From IMG/VR virus record IMGVR_UViG_3300022937_000008, positions 1 to 64,000 of that record: DNA of 64,000 nt. One strand, given 5' to 3'. Positions 47,336 through 56,614 of this stretch are shown piece after piece. The notes under the pieces are model-generated. The model did no database searches. It saw only the letters and a list, made by a program, of their open reading frames with translations, and was not told the DNA's origin. Position numbers and translations under genes: made by a program. Positions within the stretch are counted from its first letter, which is position 1. Each line of letters opens with the position of its first letter. The stretch comes from a virus.

Positions 47336-47342
47336 GCCATAA

Positions 47343-47371
47343 AAAAAGCCCGGAAAAAATCCGGGCTTTTT
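47343..47371 (-). terminator. Strong bidirectional terminator after gp19
   Basis: AAAAAGCCCGGA, five A, then TCCGGGCTTTTT form a 12-bp stem flanked by A- and T-runs. It works on paper in both directions and ends the sheath-tube unit. Confidence 0.95.
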
Positions 47372-47393
47372 AATTCTATTACTAGTACTAGTA

Positions 47394-48035
47394 TTAGCCT
47401 TGAGCAGCAGTAGCACCAGTTGTTGCTTCGCCGAGTGTTCTTTCGACAGCAGCACCAATACCAACTCCAACTCCTTGCTCTCCAGCACCCCATTGTACCA
47501 TGTTATCAAAGCGGATTGTTAGTGCAACCTGCATTGGTTCATTAGTACCATAGTTTGCATCTCCGTAATCAACGTTAGTTAGGAAACAACCGTACATTAC
47601 TTGAGTTTCAAGTACGTTTACACCTGATGGGTTGTTACCATTACCACCGTCTAATACTTCGATCTTAGTAGTAAATTTGTAGTCAATACCTGATCTTGCA
47701 GAAGCCTGTTCAACAAAGTCAAATTGTTTCTGTACCTGTTGACCTACAAGTTTCTGTACTTCTCCACTTGCATCGTCACGTAAGTTTAGAGCTAATGTCT
47801 CAAATGTATACTTACCTGCAAGGTATACACGTGAGTTGTAAATCTCTAACGGCATTTCTTCAAAACCAACTTTTGGTCTTGAAACATCAACAACTTGTTT
47901 TGTTAACTCAGTTGCAGCAGTAACTCCAAATCCTAATAAAGTAACGCGGAAGCGATACTTTAATTTAGGCATCAAGAGCACTTGGTTGCCTGCGTCTGTT
48001 GGTACTGAGAAGTTATTAAGTGATGTAATAGGCAT
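47394..48035 (-). CDS. gp19: Tail tube protein gp19
   Basis: 213 residues (T4 gp19 163). KLKYRFRVTLLGFG, VDVSRPKVGFEEMPLEIYNS and VALTIRFDNMVQW are tube-fold features, and a Gly/Ala-rich C-terminal tail is added. It forms the inner tube inside the sheath. CAGGAGAAATTTAATC gives a strong ribosome site two bases after the sheath stop. The strong terminator downstream fits very high expression. Confidence 0.85.
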   Translation of the reverse strand: MPITSLNNFSVPTDAGNQVLLMPKLKYRFRVTLLGFGVTAATELTKQVVDVSRPKVGFEEMPLEIYNSRVYLAGKYTFETLALNLRDDASGEVQKLVGQQVQKQFDFVEQASARSGIDYKFTTKIEVLDGGNGNNPSGVNVLETQVMYGCFLTNVDYGDANYGTNEPMQVALTIRFDNMVQWGAGEQGVGVGIGAAVERTLGEATTGATAAQG

Positions 48036-48037
48036 GA

Positions 48038-51000
48038 TTAAATTTCTCCTGTGTTCTTGACACGCAATGGAATGTAGATGAATTCAATCGCCTTAACTGG
48101 TTCAATCGCAATATCAACATATAGTTCGTTGCGGTCGATTCTAGCAGGAGTATTATTTGTTTCATCACACACTACCGCGAAATCATACAGAGCTCTCAAA
48201 CCAACCAACTCAAGTAGTAATGATTCTACCGCTTGTTTGATTTCGTCTCTTGTGATTTTATCATTTGGTTCAAAAATGTAAGGACGAGCCAATTTATTAA
48301 GCTGACTACGTAAGTACACTACCAAACGTGCTACGTTAATTCTATCTAGTGCAGAAGCATTTCTACCTCTAGTTTTCTGACCGTAGTTAACTAAACCAAC
48401 ACCATTAAAGAATGTAATTGGATTAATCTTTAGGTCATATAACGTATCTCTTTGTCCTTCATTAAGTGCAACAGTTTGGAATTCGCCAGTTGCAGCATCA
48501 ATGTATCCTACTGCTGTAGCGTTTGAAATTCCACCACGTCTTGTACCTGCTGGTGCAAACCATGGATAAGCAACTTGGTCACTTAGTGCAACTGTTCTCA
48601 TCATCATGTGTGTAGCAGGAACAACTGCGTTTGCTCCACCTAAATCAGTTGTAAATCCGTTTGGATAAAACACTGCCAAGTATTCGTCGAATGTAACAAG
48701 ACCATCGTCACTGTTATCTACAACAAGGTTAGCATTTGAACCGTAGTTGGTCAATGAAGTAGCATTTGCTGGAAGTCTTAAAGGTGTGTCACCTAATACA
48801 AATGCTGTTAAACCTCTGTCAATGTTTAGGTTAACAAGGTTTGACATTACTTCAGTGTATCCTGGAGCAGCAATAATGTTGAAGTTTCTACGTTCTTCAT
48901 CTCTAATCTGCTCACTTGTATCAATTACAGATTTCATAGCCTGTACTACAACCATACGCTGTGCTTTACGTCCGAAGCTACCTGAACCATCTTCTTGGTT
49001 GCCTGACTGTGTTACCCAACGATCAGTTGCATAACCACTCATTGCTTCGTCGCCGTTGCGTGGGTTGTCTGCTGTTACATCAATGTAGTTGTTAGCATAA
49101 CGTTTAACGTTACCGCCACTTCTACGTAAGTTCCATAACAACATTCCTTTCGGATATAGTGCTGGATCTGGAGCATCTGGGTCTAGGTAATTGTTTGTAA
49201 GCAAGTCTTTGATAGTTGCCTCTGTATTACCTGTTGCACCTGATAAACCATAACGTGCATCAGCAAAAAGAACGCCTTCTTCTGTTGTTTGATCAGTTTT
49301 ATCTAACTGTACCCATTCTAGTAATAAACCATTCCAACGATAAATTGTTGGGAAGTTTTCTAGATCAGCTGTTGAAATCCAAAGATCTCCATCAACTAGT
49401 GCAGTACCGTCGCTTTGTCCTGTTGTAGCACTTGGTGCTGTTGCAGAAACAATTGGACCTGCTGGACTTGCACTTGCGTAAACATTATGATATCCAACCC
49501 AATCACTGCCATTATGTACCATAATGTCAACTTCACTAAATTCTGGGTTGTACCATAATTGTCCATCAGCTGGTTCATTTTCTGGATTATTTGAACTTGC
49601 TTTAAAGTCTGCTGCTGCAAGTGGTTGCCAGTTAGAAGCAACATAATCTTCATCTGCACCTGATGGAGCAGTGTAGAAGTTAGATGTTCCAATTAAAGTA
49701 TTAATACTAAATGGTGTAAACACTCCACCGATTGGTGTGTTTGTACCGTCAGTAATTCTAAAGTCGCCGCCTAAGTTGTGTGAAATAACAACTTCGTTGT
49801 CAGCTGTAATAGAAGCTTGAATGTTTGTAAATCCTGCGGAGTTAACAGCATTTGCCATTAATTCAGCATCATCTGCATTACCAGCAGCAGTAAAGGATAC
49901 TTCAACACCTGCGTTTAGTGTTGCTGAAGTTTTTACTGATTCAGCAATTGTAAAAGTGTTTGATCCTACTGTAAATGAGCTACTTGTAATTTCATCTGAA
50001 GTAATTGATGTTGCTTCAGTTGCATTACGTCTCCACACTCTAAACGTTGCTGTTGCAGGAGTTGTATCATTGTTGCTGTTTTCGTTTGCATTTGATTGTA
50101 CAAACAATGTATCAGCTGCAATGTTAACACCGCCACCGCTTCTATCTAATGTGTAAGTTGCTGTGCTACCGTTAGCATAAATCGGAGCATCAACTGCGCC
50201 CCATGATTTAGTAGCACTTGACCACTGATATGCTCTCCATCTTGCACCATTGTTAGGTTCTGTAGTTTTAATCCATACAGAGCCTGTTGGGCGTGGTTCG
50301 CTATCATCTACTTTCCATTCTGGAACAGATGTGTGTGCTGACTGTTGCAATGCTGGACCATAGTATGTTGCTTTTGCAATACCTAGTGCATCAAAGTCCA
50401 TGTTTGGTAAAGTATTACCGTCACCAATAACAATTGCATTAGCAAGTGAACTATCACCTACTGCATCGTCTAATGTGCCATCGCTGTAAAGATAAAGTTT
50501 ACCGCTAACGTTTCTAGCAACAACACCTTGTGTTGCTGTAATAGCACCGTTAATTGCTGTAACTAAGTCATCTAATGTACCTGTTACTTCAAAGTCTGTT
50601 CCGTTAATTGTAAAGTGGCCTGATGTTGCTGTAAATGTTGAGCCTTGTACTGTTGGATTACTAGCAGTCCAATCGTTACTACCTACTAATACCCAACTTC
50701 CTGAAGTTACTGTTGAACCGTTACCAGATGATTTATAGTAAATTCTAGCTGTTTCTTTTGAAGCAGTAAATGATCCACTTCCGTCAACAGTTTCAAAAAC
50801 TACTGCATATTCGCCGATTGCACCAACTGACCCTTTTGGCACTCCGTTGTCAATTTTGGTTGTATCGTCATCTGTTAAAACTATTGGTGTTTTTGCAGCA
50901 AACTTTTGTCCACCGCTTGTTGTTACTGCTGCACCGTTCCATTCTTGAATACCGAATGTAGTGCCTCTAGTATCAATCCACCAAGTTCCATTGTCAGGAT

Positions 51001-51385
51001 CCGCTCCCGGAGCCTCTGATGTACCTGCTAGTTGTGATAAGTCTACATCGGCTCTAGTTACAAACGCTGCGTTAGAAACACCTAGCAAACTATATGCTGC
51101 TAGAAGTCCGTATTCATTTAATTCGCTACCGTGAATCGGTGTATTACTTGCTGTCTTTTCAAAGTTTGGTACTCCAAAAAGATCTACTAATTCTTTCTGT
51201 GAAGTTACTTTAAATGCTGATCCAGCATTTGCTTTAGTTGTTGCCGCTGCTGTGCCTGTGCCTGCGGCGTTTTGTTTATCTTGTGCAGTTGCTACAATAA
51301 TAAGTGGAGTTGTCCCTGGTTCTGCCGGGGTATAAAAACTCTCATCAATTACCGTAACTTCTACTCCTGGTGATTGTAGTGCCAT
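48038..51385 (-). CDS. gp18: Tail sheath protein gp18, expanded
   Basis: 1115 residues against 659 in T4. The N-terminus MALQSPGVEVTVIDES and the C-terminal ~400 residues (NIIAAPGYTEV; RGRNASALDRINVARL; IEPVKAIEFIYIP) are the conserved sheath core. Between them lies ~550 residues with four G-x2-W...WNG-x2-W-type units (near 126-155, 367-397, 605-640, 664-695), like fibre or surface-exposed beta modules. The sheath contracts to drive the tube through the envelope. CAGGAGAG gives the start. Confidence 0.9.
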   Translation of the reverse strand: MALQSPGVEVTVIDESFYTPAEPGTTPLIIVATAQDKQNAAGTGTAAATTKANAGSAFKVTSQKELVDLFGVPNFEKTASNTPIHGSELNEYGLLAAYSLLGVSNAAFVTRADVDLSQLAGTSEAPGADPDNGTWWIDTRGTTFGIQEWNGAAVTTSGGQKFAAKTPIVLTDDDTTKIDNGVPKGSVGAIGEYAVVFETVDGSGSFTASKETARIYYKSSGNGSTVTSGSWVLVGSNDWTASNPTVQGSTFTATSGHFTINGTDFEVTGTLDDLVTAINGAITATQGVVARNVSGKLYLYSDGTLDDAVGDSSLANAIVIGDGNTLPNMDFDALGIAKATYYGPALQQSAHTSVPEWKVDDSEPRPTGSVWIKTTEPNNGARWRAYQWSSATKSWGAVDAPIYANGSTATYTLDRSGGGVNIAADTLFVQSNANENSNNDTTPATATFRVWRRNATEATSITSDEITSSSFTVGSNTFTIAESVKTSATLNAGVEVSFTAAGNADDAELMANAVNSAGFTNIQASITADNEVVISHNLGGDFRITDGTNTPIGGVFTPFSINTLIGTSNFYTAPSGADEDYVASNWQPLAAADFKASSNNPENEPADGQLWYNPEFSEVDIMVHNGSDWVGYHNVYASASPAGPIVSATAPSATTGQSDGTALVDGDLWISTADLENFPTIYRWNGLLLEWVQLDKTDQTTEEGVLFADARYGLSGATGNTEATIKDLLTNNYLDPDAPDPALYPKGMLLWNLRRSGGNVKRYANNYIDVTADNPRNGDEAMSGYATDRWVTQSGNQEDGSGSFGRKAQRMVVVQAMKSVIDTSEQIRDEERRNFNIIAAPGYTEVMSNLVNLNIDRGLTAFVLGDTPLRLPANATSLTNYGSNANLVVDNSDDGLVTFDEYLAVFYPNGFTTDLGGANAVVPATHMMMRTVALSDQVAYPWFAPAGTRRGGISNATAVGYIDAATGEFQTVALNEGQRDTLYDLKINPITFFNGVGLVNYGQKTRGRNASALDRINVARLVVYLRSQLNKLARPYIFEPNDKITRDEIKQAVESLLLELVGLRALYDFAVVCDETNNTPARIDRNELYVDIAIEPVKAIEFIYIPLRVKNTGEI

Positions 51386-51436
51386 TCTAATCTCTCCTGG
51401 TAATGTTAAAAGTTCATTACGTAACTTATGCTAATG

Positions 51437-51442
51437 TATTTA
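51437..51442 (-). promoter_or_regulatory. T4-type late promoter of the sheath gene
   Basis: Minus strand GCTAAATACATTAGC; the core lies 51 bases before the ATG, so this late mRNA has a normal leader with a strong Shine-Dalgarno. The core is nested in a small inverted repeat GCTAA...TTAGC. Confidence 0.7.
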
Positions 51443-51499
51443 GCGTAATCTTTTAAAAATGGTGCTTTAAGGTGCATATATAAAGGGATTGAAAAGGTG

Positions 51500-51505
51500 T
51501 AAATA
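51500..51505 (+). promoter_or_regulatory. T4-type late promoter, leaderless spacing
   Basis: GTAAATAA, with TAAATA ending five bases before the ATG at 51511. Divergent from the sheath promoter, about 60 bases apart. Confidence 0.65.
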
Positions 51506-51510
51506 ACATT

Positions 51511-51849
51511 ATGAGACCACTATGTAAAGGGTGCAATAAACGCCCACGTGCAGTTAATTATAAGAAAGGTACTAAAACGTACTATCGCAAACTATGCGAA
51601 GGATGTTTAAAGTACGGCACTAACTATGGTATCACTATGTGGGAACAGTCAGGGTACAAGAAGAAGAAATCTTGCGACAAGTGCGGTTTTAAATCAACAC
51701 ACGATGACATATTCAAGGTATTCCATGTAGATGGAAACTTGAACAATTGTAGACCAACTAATTTAAAAACAGTGTGCTCGAACTGTGCTGTAATAATATC
51801 AAAAGAAAATGTTACTTGGAAGCAAGGGGATCTTGTAGCAGATTTTTAA
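51511..51849 (+). CDS. HNH-like zinc protein
   Basis: 112 residues. Cys pairs CKGC, CEGC, CDKC and CSNC surround FHVDGNLNNCRPTNLKTVC, close to the HNH pattern (His, Asp-Gly, Asn, then CxxC). It may be an HNH nuclease or a zinc-bound derivative; I recall similar proteins beside tail genes of cyanophages. It is a single plus-strand gene between sheath and dNMP kinase, overlapping the latter by 38 bases tail to tail. Confidence 0.65.
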   Translation: MRPLCKGCNKRPRAVNYKKGTKTYYRKLCEGCLKYGTNYGITMWEQSGYKKKKSCDKCGFKSTHDDIFKVFHVDGNLNNCRPTNLKTVCSNCAVIISKENVTWKQGDLVADF

Positions 51850-52444
51850 CCTTATCGTACATCTCTTGAATAGTTCCGTCATTGTCTATTTCATGATCAA
51901 ACTCAGTACCTACCCAAGCCCATTCTGAAGCATGGATTCCGAGTTGCTTCATAGCATTCATTGAAACATTAATACCAGCATTCGCTCTTTTAGCATCTTC
52001 GTACCAAGGAGGAAGATCACCTCTTTTAACCCAAATTATAGTGCCGCCGGCTTGTTTAATACTCTTAATTTCGTTAGGAAATCTACAGTCGGAGATTACA
52101 ATGTTATCTTCGCTTTTTCGTAATTTGTTTTCTAAACTAGCAATCCAAATATCATCATGAAAGTTTTTACGTGCTACTTCTGTACCCCAATACTGCAATA
52201 CCCATCTCGGTGTAAGTGTAGGCATATGTAATCTATCTGCCCACCATTTGTCTACCTTTTCACGCCAAGCTCTTGCTTCTTTTGAACGTCCTTCTAATAG
52301 ATCTCTATCCCAACCAAATACAGCCGCCACTGCATCTTTAAGAGTATTGGCATAGCTCTCTCGTCTAAACTCGTGGAAATTAACAAGATAGTCCGCAACT
52401 GTATCTTTGCCAGAACCGATAAATCCACAAACACCGATAATCAT
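51812..52444 (-). CDS. gp1: Deoxynucleoside monophosphate kinase, T4 gp1-like
   Basis: 210 residues (T4 gp1 241). GFIGSGKDT at 7-15 is the P-loop; FRRESYANTLKDAVAAVFGWDRDLLEG and VISDCRFPNEI follow the dNMP kinase pattern. It phosphorylates dNMPs for phage DNA synthesis. AAGGAG before the ATG and a perfect sigma-70 promoter suggest early expression, although it lies among virion genes. Confidence 0.85.
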   Translation of the reverse strand: MIIGVCGFIGSGKDTVADYLVNFHEFRRESYANTLKDAVAAVFGWDRDLLEGRSKEARAWREKVDKWWADRLHMPTLTPRWVLQYWGTEVARKNFHDDIWIASLENKLRKSEDNIVISDCRFPNEIKSIKQAGGTIIWVKRGDLPPWYEDAKRANAGINVSMNAMKQLGIHASEWAWVGTEFDHEIDNDGTIQEMYDKVKNLLQDPLASK

Positions 52445-52471
52445 AATAAAACTCTCCTTAGTATGAGTATT

Positions 52472-52500
52472 ATTATAACTGCTTATTTGCTAAATGTCAA
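52472..52500 (-). promoter_or_regulatory. Consensus sigma-70 promoter for dNMP kinase
   Basis: Minus strand: TTGACA (52495-52500), 17 bases, TATAAT (52472-52477), then a leader with AAGGAGAG. Perfect match to consensus. Confidence 0.92.
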
Positions 52501-52503
52501 GTG

Positions 52504-52842
52504 TTAATAATAAGGTTTTGGCTGACCAGCTTTGCCCGTATTGAGTTTACGAGCCAATACACTTGCTGTATTGATTGCTTTTGTACGCTGTTGACGTCTT
52601 GCTTGTGTAGGTGCTGTTCTAGCACGAGTACGCTTCATACGTTGTGCTTTAGCAACATCGTATTGCTGTACACATTTGGAAGGATGACTTACTTGTCTAC
52701 CTGCTCTTGGTCCTGTTGAACAACGAAAACGCAGTTTGGTTTGTCCGCCACGCTGATTGTGTTTACCAACACCCCAAACCATTTTAGCGACTTCGGTGTA
52801 CATTTGTTCATGTTCTTCTGTGATGAAATCTGATGCTTTCAT
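52504..52842 (-). CDS. Basic protein with capsid-targeting-like N-terminus
   Basis: 112 residues. It starts MKASDFITEEH, another possible prohead-targeting tag with an ITE cleavage site. The middle has FRCSTGPRAGRQVSHPSKC, and the C-terminal half is Arg/Lys/Gln-rich, suiting DNA binding. The ATG at 52842 overlaps the gp13 stop (TAATG), ruling out the frame's earlier ATG. Could be packaged with the genome. Confidence 0.65.
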   Translation of the reverse strand: MKASDFITEEHEQMYTEVAKMVWGVGKHNQRGGQTKLRFRCSTGPRAGRQVSHPSKCVQQYDVAKAQRMKRTRARTAPTQARRQQRTKAINTASVLARKLNTGKAGQPKPYY

Positions 52843-53600
52843 TATCCAATAATCCAACTGTATCCTTGGCCGCCTGGAACTTGTGTTACCAATTCGGCTG
52901 TTAATCTATCAATATCTGCAAATCCTTCTTGTTTCATAGAAGCACCATTAAGAGCTGTGCCTCCTTGTGGACCTGCAATACTTGCAAACTTTTCTCTTGC
53001 TTGTCCTAACATAACTTTACAGTTTGCAAGAGTATAATCTCTAACCCACTGACTTGCATATACATCTTGTAAAATAACAAAGTCGGGTTTATTGTTGTAG
53101 CACCAAAGCAATACATTTTCATCTGCTCTCGGTCTCTGCATAATTGTTAATTTTTTGCTTTGCGGATGCCATGTAAAGTTGATAAATGAACCAAACATCT
53201 TTCCAACAAGTTCTTGATATTGTGCAAACAATTCATATGTTGCTAGTCCGCCCATATTAGTGGAACTTAACAAATAGGTATTTGTGTAAGCGAGGTTAAA
53301 TGGTTCAAACACTGTACCACCGGTTCCGCCGCCTGTGCGTGACCCTACAGATCTTCTATAAATCTGTCTAACTTGCTGTATTTCGTCTGGTAAGATATAT
53401 TCGTTTTTGTCTACTTCTAATGCAAGAGTAATATAACTTTCTTCGACAGCATTGTCGGATCTTTGCTTAAAAACTCCAAGTGCTTTAGATAATGCAGTTT
53501 CGTAGTGTATAGGATCGAGCTCAACGTCGATCATGCCATCGCCGAGAAACGCTTTACAATAATCAAAAACTTTCTGTTTTTCTTGTTCAATTTGGCTCAT
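52842..53600 (-). CDS. gp13: Neck protein, gp13-like
   Basis: 252 residues (T4 gp13 309). DYCKAFLGDGMIDVELDPIHYETAL, LPDEIQQVRQIYRRS and NLAYTNTYLLSSTNMGG match what I know of cyanophage gp13. It forms the head-tail connector with gp14, encoded divergently next to it, and closes filled heads. Late core five bases before the ATG. Confidence 0.75.
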   Translation of the reverse strand: MSQIEQEKQKVFDYCKAFLGDGMIDVELDPIHYETALSKALGVFKQRSDNAVEESYITLALEVDKNEYILPDEIQQVRQIYRRSVGSRTGGGTGGTVFEPFNLAYTNTYLLSSTNMGGLATYELFAQYQELVGKMFGSFINFTWHPQSKKLTIMQRPRADENVLLWCYNNKPDFVILQDVYASQWVRDYTLANCKVMLGQAREKFASIAGPQGGTALNGASMKQEGFADIDRLTAELVTQVPGGQGYSWIIG

Positions 53601-53605
53601 ATAAC

Positions 53606-53611
53606 TATTTA
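53606..53611 (-). promoter_or_regulatory. T4-type late promoter (minus), leaderless spacing
   Basis: Minus strand CATAAATA; the core ends five bases before the gp13 ATG. Pairs with the plus-strand core at 53631. Confidence 0.75.
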
Positions 53612-53630
53612 TGCCTTAAGCTAGAAACGG

Positions 53631-53636
53631 TAAATA
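53631..53636 (+). promoter_or_regulatory. T4-type late promoter (plus)
   Basis: GGTAAATAAG; the core ends eight bases before the gp14 ATG. No ribosome site fits between. Confidence 0.72.
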
Positions 53637-53644
53637 AGTATACT

Positions 53645-54964
53645 ATGCCAAGATTAAGTTTATATCGTCCAGAAAAGGGCAAAGATTACAGTTTCATTGA
53701 CAAAACTATTTGGGAAATGTTCCAGGTGGGTGGTACTGATATCTACCTACACAAATACCTAGGGTCAGGTGCTGCAATACAGGGTGATACACCTAGTACA
53801 CCTGCATATTCTACTTTAGATCCTACGAATATACAAGATATGCTATTTCTGGAAAACAGAGACAGAAAATATGACTCTGATGTCCATGTTATGCGTGGTG
53901 TTTACAATGTTCAAGATATAGATTTCAATCTTAGTCAATTTGGTTTATTTCTACAAAACGATGTATTGTTTATTACCTTTCATATTAACGATACTATTGA
54001 GCGTTTAGGAAGAAGAATTATATCAGGCGATGTTATAGAATTGCCTCACTTAAAAGATTACAATGCAACAAACAATTTACAATTTGCTTTAAAAAGATTT
54101 TATGTTGTAGAAGATGTTAACAGAGCAGCAGAAGGTTTTTCAGTAACTTGGTATCCTCATTTATATCGTGCAAAATGTAAACCACTAGTTGATTCACAAG
54201 AATTCAAAGATATACTTGATCAAATTGCTAATCAAGAAGGTTTCAAAGGCGAGTTCAATCAAGGCAACACATACTATCCGGGAGATGTTGTTTCATATAA
54301 CAATGAGAAGTACGAAGCAACTTGCGAGACAACAGATGCTCCTCCAGGAGAATGTTGGAAACTTGCTGACACACTTAAAGACATCATGTCTACATACGAA
54401 AAAGAAATGCAAATTACACAGGCAGTTCTTGATCAAGCAGAAGCCGATACACCTCAAAGTGGATATGATACAACTAAACTGTTTACGCTACAAAGAACAG
54501 AAGATGGCAAACCTGAATTAGTATCAGCAGATGATACTATTAATGATGCAGATATTGATACAATCACTGCTGATACGGTATATGCTAATGCTGAAGCTAA
54601 TGGATATGCAGGTTACATACTAGGCGACGGACTTCCACCTAATGGTGCTCCGTTTACACAAGGCATAGCGTTCCCATTGGGAGCATCAGAAGGGCAGTAT
54701 CATCTTAGAACTGATTATAAACCAACAAGATTGTTTATCTATAGAAAAAATAGATGGGCTAAAGTAGAGGATGATGTGAGAACAAATATTACAAATCTAA
54801 GTGACAACGATGTTGCAGTAGGTGCTGACTTCGCAGGAAAAGTTACTAGAGAAACACAAAAAACTTCGTTTATTAATAACAACAACGAACAGGTCATCGA
54901 CGGACAAACTGTTAAAGAAAAACAAAGTCTATCTAAAGCACTTAGACCGGAGGCAGATAATTAA
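53645..54964 (+). CDS. gp14: Neck protein, gp14-like
   Basis: 439 residues (T4 gp14 256). LYRPEKGKDYSFIDKTIWEMF, MLFLENRDRKYD, GDVIELPHLKDYN and KRFYVVEDV are conserved-looking gp14 blocks in the N-terminal ~200 residues. The extra C-terminal part includes a YYPGDVVSYNNEKYEA module like small carbohydrate-binding domains, so the neck may carry a surface decoration. Stop overlaps the next start (TAATG). Confidence 0.8.
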   Translation: MPRLSLYRPEKGKDYSFIDKTIWEMFQVGGTDIYLHKYLGSGAAIQGDTPSTPAYSTLDPTNIQDMLFLENRDRKYDSDVHVMRGVYNVQDIDFNLSQFGLFLQNDVLFITFHINDTIERLGRRIISGDVIELPHLKDYNATNNLQFALKRFYVVEDVNRAAEGFSVTWYPHLYRAKCKPLVDSQEFKDILDQIANQEGFKGEFNQGNTYYPGDVVSYNNEKYEATCETTDAPPGECWKLADTLKDIMSTYEKEMQITQAVLDQAEADTPQSGYDTTKLFTLQRTEDGKPELVSADDTINDADIDTITADTVYANAEANGYAGYILGDGLPPNGAPFTQGIAFPLGASEGQYHLRTDYKPTRLFIYRKNRWAKVEDDVRTNITNLSDNDVAVGADFAGKVTRETQKTSFINNNNEQVIDGQTVKEKQSLSKALRPEADN

Positions 54965-55143
54965 TGCGTATTGAAGAAATATTTGGTTTTACAACTAGTC
55001 GTCCAAAAAAAGTTTCGATAAAAAGACGTCCACAAAAAGACGATGACGAACCTCTTGCAATTAAATTACAGCAAAGAAGAGCCGCTGCGGCAAAAGGTGA
55101 TAAAACAGCGTTTACACACGATTTCAAAAAGGCAAGTAAGTAA
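54964..55143 (+). CDS. 59-residue basic protein between gp14 and gp15
   Basis: Starts MRIEEIFGFTTSRPKK and continues with Lys/Arg- and Asp-rich parts. TAATG overlaps at both ends couple it to gp14 and gp15, which makes it a real gene although short. The MRIEEIF start resembles the MKISEIF tag of the 3129 gene, a possible capsid-targeting signal. Function unknown. Confidence 0.65.
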   Translation: MRIEEIFGFTTSRPKKVSIKRRPQKDDDEPLAIKLQQRRAAAAKGDKTAFTHDFKKASK

Positions 55144-56606
55144 TGGATTTTTTCTACGACGGACAGCTTAGAAGATACGTAACACAGTTTATGAGAATAT
55201 TCATAGGCTTTAAGTATCAAGCCGGTAATGGTGATCAACAGACTATTCCTGTTATGTATGGTGATCTAACAAGACAGGTAGCAAATATTATCCGTGAAAA
55301 TTCAGAAAACAAAATGCCTACAGTTCCAAGAATGGCTTGTTATATTACAGGCCTAACTATGGACACAACAAGATTAACTGATCCCACTTTTGTTAGTAAG
55401 GTAAACATACGTGAAAGAAAATATACAGTAGACGAAAGTGGAAATAGAACTTATACAGGTGCACCAGGTAAAAACGTAACAGTTGAAAGATTGATGCCAA
55501 CACCATATAAGCTCACAGTAAGAGCTGATTTATGGACATCTAATACAGATCAAAAATTACAAATACTAGAACAAATTATGGTGTTGTTTAATCCTGCCTT
55601 TGAAATACAAACAAATGACAACTATATAGACTGGACTAGTTTGAGTGTTGTTTACCTAACAGGAACAAACTTTACATCTAGATCTATTCCAGCAGGAGCA
55701 GATTCAGATATTGATATTTGTAGTTTAGACTTTGAAATACCAGTATGGATTTCGCCTCCAGCTAAAGTTAAAAAATTAGGAATTGTAAGAAGTATTATTG
55801 CTAATATCTTTACTGAAGAAGGCAATGTAAAAGATCTTTCGCAATTAGTATTCAACAGTTCAAATCCAAATGCTGTTGCATACGTAAATGCAAGATATCC
55901 TGTGTTATTGTTCAAAGCAAATAATGGTCAAGATTATGATTATGAATTAACAATATTAGATCAAACTGCTGCTATACAATCATTAGGATTAGATGTTAAA
56001 GAATTTTCAGACGGTAAAAAACTTGACTGGAACGGTGTAACAGCTATGCTTGGCGGATTTACAACAGGCACAAGTATGGTACATTTCAGACAACCTAACG
56101 GAAATGAAATTTCAGGAACGTGTGCAATACACCCAACAGATCCTTTCATAATGTTAGTAAGTATGGACCAAGATTCATTACCTGCAAACACAGCAATAGC
56201 TTCATCGAATAGATCAGCAAGTAGTCTAACTACAATAGATGCTGTTATTGATCCTACTACATTTAATCCTATCGAAGCATGGGGAGGTTTAAGTAGTATT
56301 CCATTAGGAACTCGTTATCTATTACTAGAAGAAATTGGATACGAAGGAAATGTTGACGGAGCGGAAGCATGGAAGGGCAGTGATGGTTCTAGTCAAACAT
56401 CTTATAAATTAAAACAAAACAGCATTGTTGAATGGGACGGATCTTCGTGGGAAACTGTAATGGATCCTGATACTTCTGTTTCGATCATCTACATAACCAA
56501 TCTTAAAACTGGCATCCAATATAAATGGGATGGCATCCAATGGCTCAAATCATTCGAAGGAGAGTATGCCCCAGGTTTTTGGAGATTTGATCCAGAAGGC
56601 GCATAA
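55143..56606 (+). CDS. gp15: Tail terminator/sheath stabiliser, gp15-like
   Basis: 487 residues (T4 gp15 272). MDFFYDGQLRRYVTQFMRI, PVMYGDLTRQVANIIRENSENK, ILEQIMVLFNPAFEIQTNDN and DWTSLSVVYL match cyanophage-type gp15. It caps the tail tube and sheath and joins them to the neck. The C-terminal ~180 residues (including VEWDGSSWETV and YKWDGIQWLKS) look like fibre-type beta repeats beyond the T4 length. Confidence 0.82.
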   Translation: MDFFYDGQLRRYVTQFMRIFIGFKYQAGNGDQQTIPVMYGDLTRQVANIIRENSENKMPTVPRMACYITGLTMDTTRLTDPTFVSKVNIRERKYTVDESGNRTYTGAPGKNVTVERLMPTPYKLTVRADLWTSNTDQKLQILEQIMVLFNPAFEIQTNDNYIDWTSLSVVYLTGTNFTSRSIPAGADSDIDICSLDFEIPVWISPPAKVKKLGIVRSIIANIFTEEGNVKDLSQLVFNSSNPNAVAYVNARYPVLLFKANNGQDYDYELTILDQTAAIQSLGLDVKEFSDGKKLDWNGVTAMLGGFTTGTSMVHFRQPNGNEISGTCAIHPTDPFIMLVSMDQDSLPANTAIASSNRSASSLTTIDAVIDPTTFNPIEAWGGLSSIPLGTRYLLLEEIGYEGNVDGAEAWKGSDGSSQTSYKLKQNSIVEWDGSSWETVMDPDTSVSIIYITNLKTGIQYKWDGIQWLKSFEGEYAPGFWRFDPEGA

Positions 56607-56614
56607 GTAGTTTT

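Noticed and set aside
52843-52857. Upstream ATG for the 52504 basic protein
   Set aside because: The next ATG forms TAATG with the gp13 stop and begins a typical targeting tag.
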